From: Sycobia sp. Sy_11
Lineage: Eukaryota; Arthropoda; Insecta; Hymenoptera; Epichrysomallidae
Assembly (NCBI GenBank): GCA_018907035.1
Contig: JACCIC010000216.1
Location: forward strand, 372,001 to 436,000
Reading direction: 5' to 3'
DNA: 64,000 nt
Below the pieces are notes generated by a model. The model did not search any database. It saw only the letters and a program-made list of their open reading frames with translations, and was not told the DNA's origin. Shown here piece after piece: positions 46,437 to 57,378 of the stretch (the first letter of the stretch is position 1; each line of letters starts with the position of its first letter). The translations under genes were made by a program, and so were the position numbers.

Positions 46437-47543
46437 TACCACCGACCTCGACGGTCTCCCCCCCCCCCAAAGCTGATAGAAATTATCATCGATCTCCGGG
46501 ATCAGATTAACCGCCTACAAAATATAATATCCACCACCACAACAGACCCAACCTTCTCTCAATCGGTGGCAACATCACGCCCACACCACCGGAACTTCTA
46601 CATCTTCCTCGTCCGCCATAGATTTCTTTCAGGAGGCAGCAATTTTCTGCACCCCCGCTACCAAAACAACCGTTTCTGAATTAACTCCGACTTCCGAAGA
46701 AGCCGAGTTTATAAAGCAAGGCCGTAAACGCATCCGCGTTGCCAAATTCGCACCAACGCTCTCCGATCTGGATTCTGATACTGAATACGAATCCCCCATC
46801 TCTGTTCGACCCCCACCCCCATCATCATCCGCCAAAAAATGATTTGGCCAAAACTAAAGATCGCCATAGAGAAAGCCGGTATCTCCGTTCGCCGGGCCAT
46901 CAACAACTCTGACTCGGTCAAGGTGTACGCGGCAATGGTAGACGACTTCAGGCACCTAACGGTCCGTCTAGAAAAGACTAAAATATAACATACCACCAAC
47001 CAACTCCCCGAACAACGGGACTTGGTTGTAGTCATTCGTGGTATTAACGAGGCCATCCAAGACGAAAACATCCTGAAAGAACTAAACTCGAAAGATTACA
47101 CCCCACGACGCATTCACCGAATGCGTAGCGGCGAAAACATCTGGCTAGTGACCGTTCATCTAGACCCCTCCTCACCCGCTGCTAAGTCAATTTTCGACTT
47201 AAGCACCATCGGTCGCCTCAACATAAAAGTGGAGGCAAAGAGGAAATCGAAAGTCACGCCGCAGTGCCGGCGTTGCCTCAAATATAATCACACGGCAAAC
47301 TACTGCCACACTGCATGGGCCTGCGCTTTTTGCAGCAAAAGTCATGCCACCCCGTCATGCCCTGTAAAAGACAATAAAAACGCACGCCCCACCTGCGCCA
47401 ACTGCAAAGGAGAGCACAGGGCAACTTACAGGGGCTACCCCAAAGCCCCAAAGGACAAGCCCCCCCCAAAACAAGTGAAGCGGGTAAATGTCCCCAAAAT
47501 CGGTAACACCCCCCACCCCAGCTCACACAGAAAAAGAGCATAA
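46437..47543 (+). pseudogene. Jockey-type ORF1 (gag-like)
   Basis: Starts about MDMDTGLTTDLDGLPPP at 46437 and is broken by frameshifts, one next to a ten-C run near 46460. The open C-terminal part (47022-47543) has VVVIRGINEAIQDENILKEL, IWLVTVHLDPSSPAAKSIFD, then knuckles CRRCLKYNHTANYC, CAFCSKSHATPSC and CANCKGEHRATYRGY, the last lacking its final Cys. This order of an RNA-binding fold and three CCHC knuckles is typical of Jockey-clade ORF1. Confidence 0.85.
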
Positions 47544-47723
47544 CCCCCAATCTTCATAAAAATCGGGCAAACCCCACCCGCACCACATATGCGAGCATGG
47601 TGAGCAACATAGCAGCATCAGCGGCACCGTTGTAAATCAACTCGCCTCCCATTACGTCCGAACTGCAAAACATCATAATGCAGTTCGTCACGAACATTAC
47701 CGCCGCTCTCTGCAGACCCAATA

Positions 47724-49218
47724 ATGGCTAATCCCGAGATAAAGATCCTCAACTGAAACGCGAACGAAATAGATCCCTAGAACTCCTCCAACTCTTGGAT
47801 GAGGAATCGCCTGCATCACAGAGACCTACTTCAGCCCATCCCATAAACTCTTCCTTCCAAACTATATCACATATAGGAAGGACAGAGAGCACTCTAACAC
47901 TGCAGGCGTGACAATCCTCGTCCACAAATCCCACCGCCGCCGTGGAATTACAACTACCTCCATCTGCGAGACAATAGGGCTTGAAATTTCCCTCCAAAAA
48001 GGCCCCTTGAGGGTAATTGCATGCTATAACCCCCCACAACTCCAAAACAACTTTAAAGATCTTGCCTTGCTTCTCAGCAACAACACCCCCACAATCATCG
48101 CTGGGGACCTAAATGTTAAACACCCCTCTTGGGGCTGCGGCTCCAGAAACAGCAACGGCTGCGCCCTCCTCAGAAAAACAATTCGGCATGACTTTACAGT
48201 GGAAGCTCCTCCCTTCCCTACCCACTTTCAGGGCTCCCCACAACACGCACCAGACATTCTCGATATTTTTCTCACCAAAAATATTACACCCCTAAGCGAC
48301 CTCCGGGTTATCTGTGCAGTGAGCTCAGACCACAGTGCAGTGATCCTCGCCTTCCATGCATCACCCATCTCTCCCCCGTCACACACAGAACACATCGACT
48401 GGCTACATCTCAAATTCAACCTAGAGGCCTCAGCCTTTCGGTGCAGACCCATATCATCGATCTCTCAAATCGATGAAGAGATCACCTCTGTGTCTAATGA
48501 CATCATCCACGCTATTAGAATTGCTACATCGCCCCGCCCTCCACAGGGCACTAATAATAACCTCCCCGACGGTATTTTGAAGCTAATTAAGCAAAAGAAT
48601 AGAATCCGGAAGAAATGGCAACACCTTAGAACTCCACTTCTCAAAACCCAACTTAACTCCTTACAAAGGGACATCCACTCTCAGATAAACGAGCTCAGAA
48701 ACAGCCGCTTCAACGATTTCATCACTGAAGCCGAAACTTACCTCAAAAACGTCTGAAAGGCAATAAAATCTATACGAGGTAGTCGCCCCTGCCTCCCACC
48801 ACTCAAGCAAAATGGCCAAACCTTCTCACTCGCTGAAGAAAAGGCCGAGATCTTCGCATCTCTCAGCAATCAGTGCTCAACTCTACCCAGCCCACCAGAA
48901 CTCTCACCCTTTCATGAGCATGTCACCCAGACAGCTCAACACTTCCTCCCTTCAAACAGGGACATCATCCCTACCTCCCTCAAAGAGATAAGCGACATCA
49001 TTCGCAGTCTCCAAAACAAGAAAGCCCCTGGTGCTGACAAAATCAATAACAACACACTCAAAATCCTTCCCCATAAACACATCATGTCCATCTGCAATAT
49101 CGTAAACGCAATGATGAGACATCAATACTTTCCCAAGGCCTGGAAAACGGCCATACTGGTCTGTCTTCCAAAAGCCGGGAAGTCCCTCAACGAGCCCTCA
49201 AACTATCGTCCCATCAGT
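47724..49218 (+). pseudogene. Jockey-type ORF2: endonuclease and partial RT
   Basis: Starts MANPEIKILN at 47724, then an immediate TGA where Trp is expected (LNWNANG in intact relatives), and a further shift before 47908. The endonuclease (47908-48756) has CYNPPQLQNNF, PTIIAGDLNVKHPSWGC, PDILDIF and SSDHSAVI. After a TGA at 48754-48756 the same frame continues through NKKAPGADKINNNTLKILP and SLNEPSNYRPIS, where it is cut. Confidence 0.87.
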
Positions 49219-49489
49219 CAAAGGATCTTTCATTTTTTGAGAAAGTTCTCAATAAAATAAATCTCATTTTCGGCGGGTTTCTTATAAGAGTAAATGCTAA
49301 ACCAGATTCTGATATTCAAAAGGCTCGTTCTTAAATCAGACTGTATTATTCTTTTGTAATTCTTTCAAACTATTTACGTATCTTATGATGTTTCTTTTAT
49401 TTTATAAACCATATAATATTATGATATTGTATAAATATTAATTTTTTGATTGTAGTAATTGTATCTTACATTCAAATTAAAATGTTCAT

Positions 49490-49720
49490 TTACTAGCCAG
49501 AAACAAGGAACATTTACTAGCCAAAAACTAGGTTTAAAGCTGGTTTTATTTTGTGTTCATTTACACCACAAAACAAAACCATCTTTAAACCTAGTTTCTA
49601 CCTCTTTCTTAATTTTATTGACAGTATTCACATTCTACATTCTAAATTTTGTCCAATTCTTAACCTTGATAGTTGAATATACTTTTAATACCTAGTAACT
49701 GCTTTCTAACCTATTGAAAA
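49490..49720 (+). repeat. dispersed repeat T, plus-strand copy
   Basis: Matches the complement of 42385-42625: TGTTCATTTACTAGCCAGAA, ACTAGGTTTAAAGC..., CTTTAAACCTAGTTTCTA, TTAATTTTATTGACAGTATTCA and CCTAGTAACTGCTTTCTA. It holds an internal inverted repeat (TTTAAAG...CTTTAAA) around 49530-49595. Confidence 0.65.
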
Positions 49721-50019
49721 TTTTTAGATCCCTACTCGGGTCGTATCAAGTTAATTCACAATTATGAGCTGGATCAAAATTTACAATTTCTTAAATAAAA
49801 TAATTAAAGTCAATGAATTTATATACCAATTTATAATAAAGATATATAATATACTTCAAGTTTGTTTTGAGAAAAATTTAAAACAGCCTAAAATACATTT
49901 ATGCGAACTATTATGAGTATCAAATACATAAAAAATAGGTTTGGAAAATTTATCTATAAATTGATCGGAATGAAAAAAGACACGTTTCATATATTTCTGG
50001 TTGCTACTGAATATAAATA

Positions 50020-51304
50020 TTAGGTTGTCAAATATCGCCCTTCCGCCTTTTGGTCTTATGAATTTCTGAGCTATGTACAAAGCGCTACAGAGCTCGTATC
50101 TGTCAATACTATACATCATTTGAAAGGTCTTGACATAACGTGCAAAACGACGCTATGCATGATTAGTTTGGATATTGCGTTCAAAAGTTCTAGACGTGTA
50201 AGCATGGAGTTCACTAACGCTGAAATTCGTGCTATTTGAAAGTTTTCCTTCGTCAAAGGCAAATCCAATGGAGAAACTTTCCGTGAGATTAATGGTGTTT
50301 TGGGGGATGGCACGCTAGGTATTCGAACCGCAGAGGAATGGTTTCGATGATTCAGAGCCGGTGAAAACGACGCCATGGATACGCCAGCCGGCCGAAGACC
50401 TGTGACGACGAATACCGATCAAATTATGGAATTTATCGAGATAGACCGGCATGTAGCATCTCGTGACATCGACCAGGAGATGAGAGTTAGTCACCAAACC
50501 ATTTTAAACCATCTGCAGAAGGCTGGATACGAAAGAAGGTTGATGTTTGGGTGCCGCATGATTTGACGCAAAAAAACCTTCTAGACCGAATCATCGCCTG
50601 CAATGTGCTGCTAAAATGGAACGAACTCGACCCGTTTTTGAAGCATATAGTGACTGGCGACGAAAAATGGATTACGTACGATAATATCAAGCGAAAACGG
50701 TCGTGGTCCAAGGCCTGTGGACTATCCCAAACCGTGGCCAAGCCGGGATCGACGGCCAGAAAGGTTTTGCTGTGTTTTTGGTGGGATTGGAAGGGAATCA
50801 TCCACTATGAGCTGCTCCCATATGGCCGGACGCTTAATTCTACCATCTACTATGAACAACTGGACCGCTTGAAACAGGCTATCGACCAGAAGCGTCCACA
50901 ATTGGCCAACAGTAAGGGTGTAGTGTTCAACCAGGACAATGCCAGACCACCCACTTCGTTGATGACTCGTCAGAAGCTACGGGAGTTCGGATGGGAGATT
51001 TTATTACACCCACCATATTGCCCGCACATATTGCCAAGTGATTACCACCTGTTTCTGTCCATGTCGAACGCCGTTGGTGATGTATAGTTGGACTCAAAAG
51101 AGGCTTGTAGAAAGTGTCTGTCCGAGTTCTTCGCAAATAAAGAGAGAGGTTTCTACGAGAGGGGTATTATGAAGTTGCTGTCTAGATGAAAACAGATTAT
51201 CGAACAAAACGGTGCATATTTGAAGTATATCCGACCAGTGTAACAGTTTTTATAAAGCATTGAATGAAGAGCAAAAAAGCGGAAGGGAGATTTTGACAAC
51301 CTAA
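50020..51304 (+). mobile_element. mellifera/Famar1-like mariner, copy 2
   Basis: A 1285-bp element between TA (50018-50019) and TA (51305-51306). Both termini begin TTAGGTTGTCAAA when read inward. It is closely related to the copy at 22541-23812, in the same orientation. Confidence 0.93.
50204..51189 (+). pseudogene. Famar1-like mariner transposase, broken
   Basis: Starts MEFTNAEIRAI at 50204 followed by TGA, the same early stop as in the copy at 22725. Later frames: MDTPAGRRPVTTNTDQIMEF and RDIDQEMRVSHQTILNHLQK (50375-50566), and the catalytic domain 50551-51087 with KHIVTGDEKWITYDNIKRKR, VVFNQDNARPPTSLMTRQKL and LPSDYHLFLSM. The three Asp are present, but PYCPHILPSDY departs from the usual YSPDLAPSDY. 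A stop follows GDV at 51087; the usual C-terminal block (EFFANKERGFYERGI...) is still readable past it. Confidence 0.87.
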
Positions 51305-51306
51305 TA

Positions 51307-51894
51307 TATAAACTTGTCTCTAGACTGCTGAATAACAAAATATCTTATCATTGTTTAACAATGTTTAGCATTTCTACCCGAGCGTATTCATCAACGTCTC
51401 AATCACTTTTTTCTTTATGTTATATACAGAGTATTTCGTCATTTGTTACAAATATTTGTTTATATATTATAGTAACGTTTAAGAACTTTAACCTTTATAC
51501 TTGCTCCTTGCCAAATTTCAAATTAAAATATTAATTAAATGACAAATAATAAATAATAGTTTAAACAAAAATTTTCTGAACGTGTATTGGTCGTATGAAA
51601 ATGTGCAAGGGCTCAAAACCTTTCTTTTTTAAATCGTAATAAAATGTATTTTGTTTCAATATTCTAGCATTAAAAACTTCCGAGATATCGTCCCTAGCAA
51701 CAATATAAATATTTAATTTAAAAATCTGATCTTTTCAGCTTTGATTACTATTAATATCCTCTAATGATTGCATTTTACTGCATTAAAAAATTTTCAGCCG
51801 ATAGCGAACTTCGCAATGATTAAGTTGCAATATAAATAATTTATTATAATATATCAATAACATGAAAAAAGACTTTTCCTATTCTAATATATAC
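51307..51894. other. intron sequence, no feature
   Basis: AT-rich, with no gene or repeat recognised. Confidence 0.5.
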
Positions 51895-51898
51895 TTAA

Positions 51899-52536
51899 TC
51901 CATTAACGCCCAAAACAGAGAAATCGTAACTCTGTTTTCAACCGTAAATCTATCACATATTCCACGGATAAATTCAAAGCAAACATACTTGTTCTTAAGT
52001 ATTTTTTTTCTCTACTTTCCATTTCTGGTATCAGAATTGCGAGGTTTTCTTTCAAAAATCCAATATGGCGACGTTTATATAAAAAATTTAGACATATTTT
52101 TTAATTGATTCTATGCACTTTTTATCTTATTGATTTTTTCGTCGAATGCATTATATTCGAGAAAAAAATTGTTTGGGCAAAATTTTGCGCTTCAAGCGCC
52201 ATTTTCTAGCCGCCATATTGAATTTCTGGATTCGGGATCAAACTGAATTTAAAGTACAACTCATTTATGCACTAATAGTTAAAAAATAAAGTTCCGTCCT
52301 TAACGTTAACACAACAAGAAATTGGTTTTTAAAAAAAAGTATCGAAATTTTGCATTTTTTTTTAAAACGTCGCTATATTGGATTTTTGAGTGAAAACTTC
52401 GCAATTCTGATACCAGAAACGGAAAGTAGAGAAAAAAATACTTAAGAAAAAGTATGTTTGAATATATCCGTGGAATATGTGATAGATTTACGGTTGAAAA
52501 CAGAGTTATTATTTCTTTGTTTTGGACGTTAATGGG
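51899..52536. mobile_element. foldback MITE flanked by TTAA (piggyBac-like ends)
   Basis: TTAA at 51895-51898 and 52537-52540 enclose 638 bp. The left arm starts TCCATTAACGCCCAAAACAG, and the right read inward starts CCCATTAACGTCCAAAACAA. The arms stay alike for about 180 bp (AATCTATCACATATTCCACGG against its complement near 52470; CTGGTATCAGAATTGCGA near 52024 against its complement near 52411). TTAA targets with CCC-like ends are the mark of piggyBac elements. It has no transposase and must depend on another source. Confidence 0.85.
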
Positions 52537-52674
52537 TTAATAATATAACATAATAGTATAAGATTTTTCCTTTTTTATACATGACTGCATTTTTCCGTTT
52601 TTTACTATAATATTTGCCATTCATCGATTTACTCCTTGATTTTTGCTAAGTTTTTTGCTTTTGCTAAGTTCTGT

Positions 52675-55600
52675 GGAGAAAACAATTCATCGTCATTTAA
52701 ATAATTTTAAAACGCCTAAAGCAATGTGGGATAAGCTGAATGAATTGTATGGAACCTCCAGTGTTGAAACATAGATTTTCAATAATTTTACGATTTTCGA
52801 ATCTGAGACGGCCAATTAGTTGCATTGCAGATCGAGAAGTTCGAGAGTATTTGCAGAAAACTTGAAGATGCAGGTGAAAAGCGTTCTGACAAAGATATGG
52901 TGTCCAGACTGTTAAATGGTCTTCCACCGAGATTTTCGACTTTCAAAATGGTGTGGGAGTGCACGCCGAAAACGGATAAAACAAAGGATGCTCTTGTTTT
53001 ACGTCTAATACGCGAAGACAAGTGGCTTTGCGAGACAGAAAATTCTACCGCTTCCTTAGCTCTTCAAATCGAAGCATTAAAACTTAAACTGAACAGCCAG
53101 CAACAAGCAGCGACCAAATCTAAAAGCAGAAGAGTCAAAGGAAAGAAAAACATTGAAGAGTTAAAAAAGAAAACGAACCGTGCAATTTGTAAGAAGACAG
53201 GACGACACTGGGCGCGCGAGTGTCCGGATAAAAATTCTAGCAATCGCGTATCCGGAGTATTATTTGTGGCATCAGCGCATGTTAGTGTTTTAACAGCGCT
53301 CTTGAGTCAAACAGCAGACTGTGAACAAGACGTTTGGCTGGCCGACTCTGGTGCAAGAATGCTTATGATGTTTCGTGCAGATTTTTTCAGAAAAATGGAT
53401 GTAACGAATGATAGCCACTATGTAAAGATCATCGAAAACAAGATTTTGCCCGCGGCAGGTATCGGAACAGTTGTAATTAGAGAAAAAAATCGATGGCGAC
53501 ACAAGTGTCAGGGAAATGCAAAATGTGCTTTTTATTCCAGAGTTGAAGCGGAATTTATTTTCAATTCCAGCATTCAACGACAAAAATTTTAATTTTCATG
53601 AGAAGAAATATAATTGTGAAGTTCTTGATAGCAGCGGTAACGTAGTAGCCCGTGGCAAAAGACATGGATAATTATTTAAAATGTTATTTGGAGTTGAACA
53701 GCCAGAAGAATGTAACGTCATAGAATCAAAAAATAATAAGCCTCTGAAATTATGGCACGAAAGGTTGGGGCATGTAAACGCACATGCAGTGATGAATACC
53801 AGTAGAGTGCTAAATAGTAGAATGTATAAAATTAATAAAGTAGATGATTTTTTTTTGTGAAACATATGTGTTAGGAAAGCAAGCCCGCAAGCCACACGTA
53901 TCGTCCGAGCACGTCGGCATGTTTAAGCCTGGTGAAAAGATTCACACTGACGTATGCGGTCCCGTTCACATCGAATCCCCGCGAGGTTCGTGGTATTTTC
54001 TCGTGTTTAAGGACGAATGCACGAGCTTTAGAAAAATTTACTTTTTAAGACAAAAATCAGAAGTGTTTGCAATATTTTTAGAGTTCGAAAGTTTAGTCTT
54101 AAATCAAACGGGCAATTCATTAAAAATAGTGCATTCAGATAATGGTAGTGAGTATACCTCCGAACAATTTAGCAAGTATGTAAAAAATAGAGGTATCGTA
54201 CACGAGTTCTCATCGCCGTACATACATGAACAGAATGGTCGGGCTGAGCAAGAAATTTGCACTCTAGTGGACAGCGCACGCTGTATGTTAATAGGTAACA
54301 ACGTAAGTCTAGAACTCTGGCCGGAAGCAGATAATACGGCCTGCTTGTGTTGAATCTTATAGCACTGAAAAACCAAATGAAAACCCTTTTTAAAAATGGT
54401 TCAATAGAAAACCCGTAATTAAGTATTTACGTGTATTCGGTACAGATGTGTACCTCAATGAGCCGAAGGAAAAGCGAAAGAAGTTTGATGCAAAAAGCAA
54501 GAAAGTTCTTATCGTAGGCTATGATGGCGAATCACCGAACTATAGATTGTAGGATGCATCTACTCGGCGCATCTACGTAAGCAGCGATGTAGATTTTAAT
54601 GAAAGTATGCAGAAGAATGTAAAAGCAGAAAATGATAAACATAGTGTGATATTTAATTTCGGGATTGAACATGTGCAAGAAATTCAAAGCATCAATGGAA
54701 ATAATTATCAACAAGCTGTTGATGTTCTTACGCCCGATCAACCAGGTGTTGATGAAGTGGGAGGCAGTGAATATTAAGAACAAGAAAGAAGACAGCTGCG
54801 CAACAGAGAGAAGCTCAACTTAATAAGCAGGTATGGAAATTCAGTTCACAGTGATCGGTATAAAGCGTGACTTGTAGCGAAAGGCTTCTCCCAGTGAGAG
54901 GGAATAGAATATTTTGAAACCTTTAGGCCTATCGTGCGATACGAATGGATAAGAGTTCTTCTAGCTATCGCAGCAGAGAAAGATTACGAAATATCGGAGT
55001 TTGACGTAAAAACTGCATTTATCTGCGGTGACCTTCAAGAGAACATCTATCTTCAACGGCTAGAAGGACATATTACCCAGAGAATGAAAATCTGGTGTGT
55101 AAACTGCAGAAAAGTCTATATGGATTGAAACATTCTCTGCGCTGCTGGAACGAGAAGTTTGTTAATTTTTTAAAAAGTTTCAACTTTCAAAATATTCAAA
55201 GTGATAAGTGCGTGTTTGTTGGTGCAGTGAAAAATTTTAAAATTTGTTTAGCGCTTTATGTAGATGATGGGTTATTGATTTTCGAAAGTCAAAGTGCAAT
55301 TAGCGTGGTACTGCGATACCTAAAAAGCAATTGCAATATAACTAGTGATGCGGTGAATGAGTTTGTTGGAATGCAAATTGAGCGTGATCGTGGTAAAAGA
55401 ATTATAAAAATGTATCAACCGTGCTATATTGAAAAAATATTAGTTAGATTTGGAATGATTGATGCTAATCCTTTGAGTGTACCAACCGAACCGGATCTGC
55501 ATCTACAAAAGCATAATATGAATATTGTTAGAAATGACGACATTCAACAAATCCCGTACCGAGAGGCTGTGAGCTCACTTTCATTCGCCGCGAGAGTATG

Positions 55601-56215
55601 TCGACCAGATATCGAGTACGCCATAAATTATTGTAGCCAATTCTTCGATTCTTTCGGTCAAGAGCATTGGCAATTTGTTAAGAGAATTTCACGATATTTA
55701 CAAGGCAGCCGCGATTATGTAGTTGTCTTTGGCGACAGTGGGAGAGTTTCACGGGCGCAATGGAATACACTAATACCGATTATGCCGGGTGTGTCGAGAC
55801 GCGAAAATCTAGAAGTAGGTTCGTGTTTTATTAAATGGCGGACCAATTTGCTGGTCTAGCCCAAAACAAAGTATAGTATCATTATGGACCGCGGAAGCTG
55901 AATATATTGCTTTAACACACGGTACAAAAGAAGCAATTTGGCTGCGTCAAATGTGATTTAAAGTATGCTTGCGATTATATTCCTATTTATGTAGACAATC
56001 AATCGACGATTAAATTAGCGAACAATAGCGAATATCATAAAAGATCAAAACACATCGACGTACGTTTCCATTTTATTCGTGATGTAGTGAGTTGCAAGGA
56101 ATAGATGTTAAATATGTGAATCAAAAGAACAACTTGCTGATCTTTTTACGAAGCTGTTAGCAAAACAGCAATTTTGTTATCTACGTGAAAAATTAAATAT
56201 ACGAAAAATTTTAAC
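52675..56215 (+). pseudogene. Copia gag-pol polyprotein, broken
   Basis: Gag: AMWDKLNELYG near 52720 and VSRLLNGLPPRFSTFKMVWE (52825-53592), then a zinc knuckle CKKTGRHWARECP in which the second Cys is Thr. Protease: WLADSGARMLM (53335). Pre-integrase: LWHERLGHVNAHAV (53752). Integrase: KIHTDVCGPVH, IVHSDNGSEYTSEQF and HEQNGRAEQE (53940-54250), giving the DDE triad. Reverse transcriptase: FDVKTAFICGDLQENIYLQR (55003), LYGLKHSLRCWNEKF and the catalytic LALYVDDGLLIF (55250). RNase H: WTAEAEYIALTHGTKEAIWL and YVDNQSTIKLANN (about 55890-56020). The order and motifs are those of Ty1/Copia. Confidence 0.9.
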
Positions 56216-56227
56216 TTAAGTGGTAGT

Positions 56228-56673
56228 GTTGAATTACTGTGTAAATCTTAATTTGAAATATATTGAGGCGACTATCCTTAATGTTGCGAATTGTCAGGTA
56301 TATTGTAATTAACGCATAATCGCCTGAATTCCCTATTGATGTGTCGATGCCAATATGGACCGGCGCGCCGCCGCGCCGTTTACCTTGTACCGGTATTAAT
56401 ATTATTAATATAATGGGATGTAGTTATATAGAAAAACTCATTCCCACTCCGACATAAGGACAAGTGTATATATGTATGAATTCGGAACTTGTGCTTAGTT
56501 CTATTCGAGTTTTGTCATCAAACGCGAGCAGTTATCAAGTAGAACGCTTCACTTGCAACTAGCCTTGTTATTGTAAAGTATTTGTATCTTTTCTAGTTTT
56601 GCTATTAATAAATACCTTAACTAAATATTTATTCTGATCTGCTTTTATTTAATAATTGAAGAATTCAATACAT
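56228..56673 (+). repeat. Copia 3' LTR
   Basis: Begins TGTTGAATTACTG right after a short purine tract (GTGGTAG) and ends AATTCAATACA, giving near-matching inverted ends (TGTTGAATT / AATTCAAtaCA). It holds a GC-rich palindromic stretch CGGCGCGCCGCCGCGCCG near 56362. The right limit is judged only by the terminal bases, because the partner LTR is missing. Confidence 0.65.
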
Positions 56674-56880
56674 TGTATATAGAAATATCAAATAAATCGA
56701 CCTATGCTTGCTTCAATCACATTTTTTGGTCTTAATTATTTATGTAGTAAATAGCACGCTTGCTAACGCAATAAGTGCTTGTATTGCTGTGTCGTGGCGC
56801 GCAGTATAAGCAAAAAGGTCATTGAACCGTGCCAGCCATACTTAGCTCACACATTACGCAACATTTTTGAAAATGTTTTA

Positions 56881-57262
56881 TTATTCTTCCAATTTGACAA
56901 TTTGCAGATACCATTTTAGAATTTTGTGAATGTGTTTATGACAGCGATCAAATGCTTGTACCTGTTTGGTATTTTTTAGCGGCTCAAGATGATCTAAGTG
57001 AGGCAACTTTTCCTTTTCTATGGAATAAAAAAGCCCTTGTTGTTTATCGCTAAGTGGAAAAAACTCGATACATCAAAAATAATTTATTATATACTTGTTC
57101 ATTTTCCCCCATAAATTAGGAAACCAATAAACACTACTAATGTGTGTTTTAACTTTATCAATTCCCAGATGCCCTAGAGCATTATGACACGTTCGTATCA
57201 TATTGTTTTCGGCCGAACACGGAAAATAAAAAAGTAATTTTTTGATTTTATCGTCGCTTCCG
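56881..57262 (-). pseudogene. Ty3/Gypsy-type integrase N-terminal fragment
   Basis: The minus strand reads SDDKIKKLLFYFPCSAENNM, then RTCHNALGHLGIDKVKTHIS and SVYWFPNLWGKMNKYI, an integrase zinc-binding domain (HX4H first half; the CC half is damaged and carries a TGA). It then continues with FPLSDKQQGLFYSIEK and LPHLDHLEPLKNT, as in the spacer before the catalytic core. No core domain or LTR is visible, so this is a small relic. Confidence 0.68.
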
Positions 57263-57326
57263 TTTAAAAAGTTGCTTCAAAGCAGCATCTATTTCAAAAA
57301 GATAATATTTCGTAGACCATTTTATA

Positions 57327-57328
<2 letters not shown>

Positions 57329-57375
<47 letters not shown>
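57329..57375. repeat. (AT)n microsatellite
   Basis: About 23 AT units ending at the TA that borders the long-TIR transposon. Confidence 0.96.

Positions 57376-57378
<3 letters not shown>

Larger units (their letters stand above)
46300..49218 (+). mobile_element. Jockey-clade LINE, truncated in the reverse transcriptase
   Basis: A GC-richer block (in sharp contrast to its surroundings) with a gag-like ORF1 and the first part of ORF2. Coding similarity stops abruptly after NYRPIS at 49218, in the middle of the RT, where AT-rich sequence begins. Since LINEs normally lose the 5' end, loss of the 3' end means a later deletion or rearrangement. Confidence 0.85.
52660..56673 (+). mobile_element. 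Copia LTR retrotransposon, 5' LTR missing
   Basis: Gag, protease, integrase, reverse transcriptase and RNase H follow in the Copia order and end in a 3' LTR at 56228-56673. No copy of the LTR is found upstream of 52660, so the 5' end was lost. Stops and frameshifts break the polyprotein in at least six places. Confidence 0.88.
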
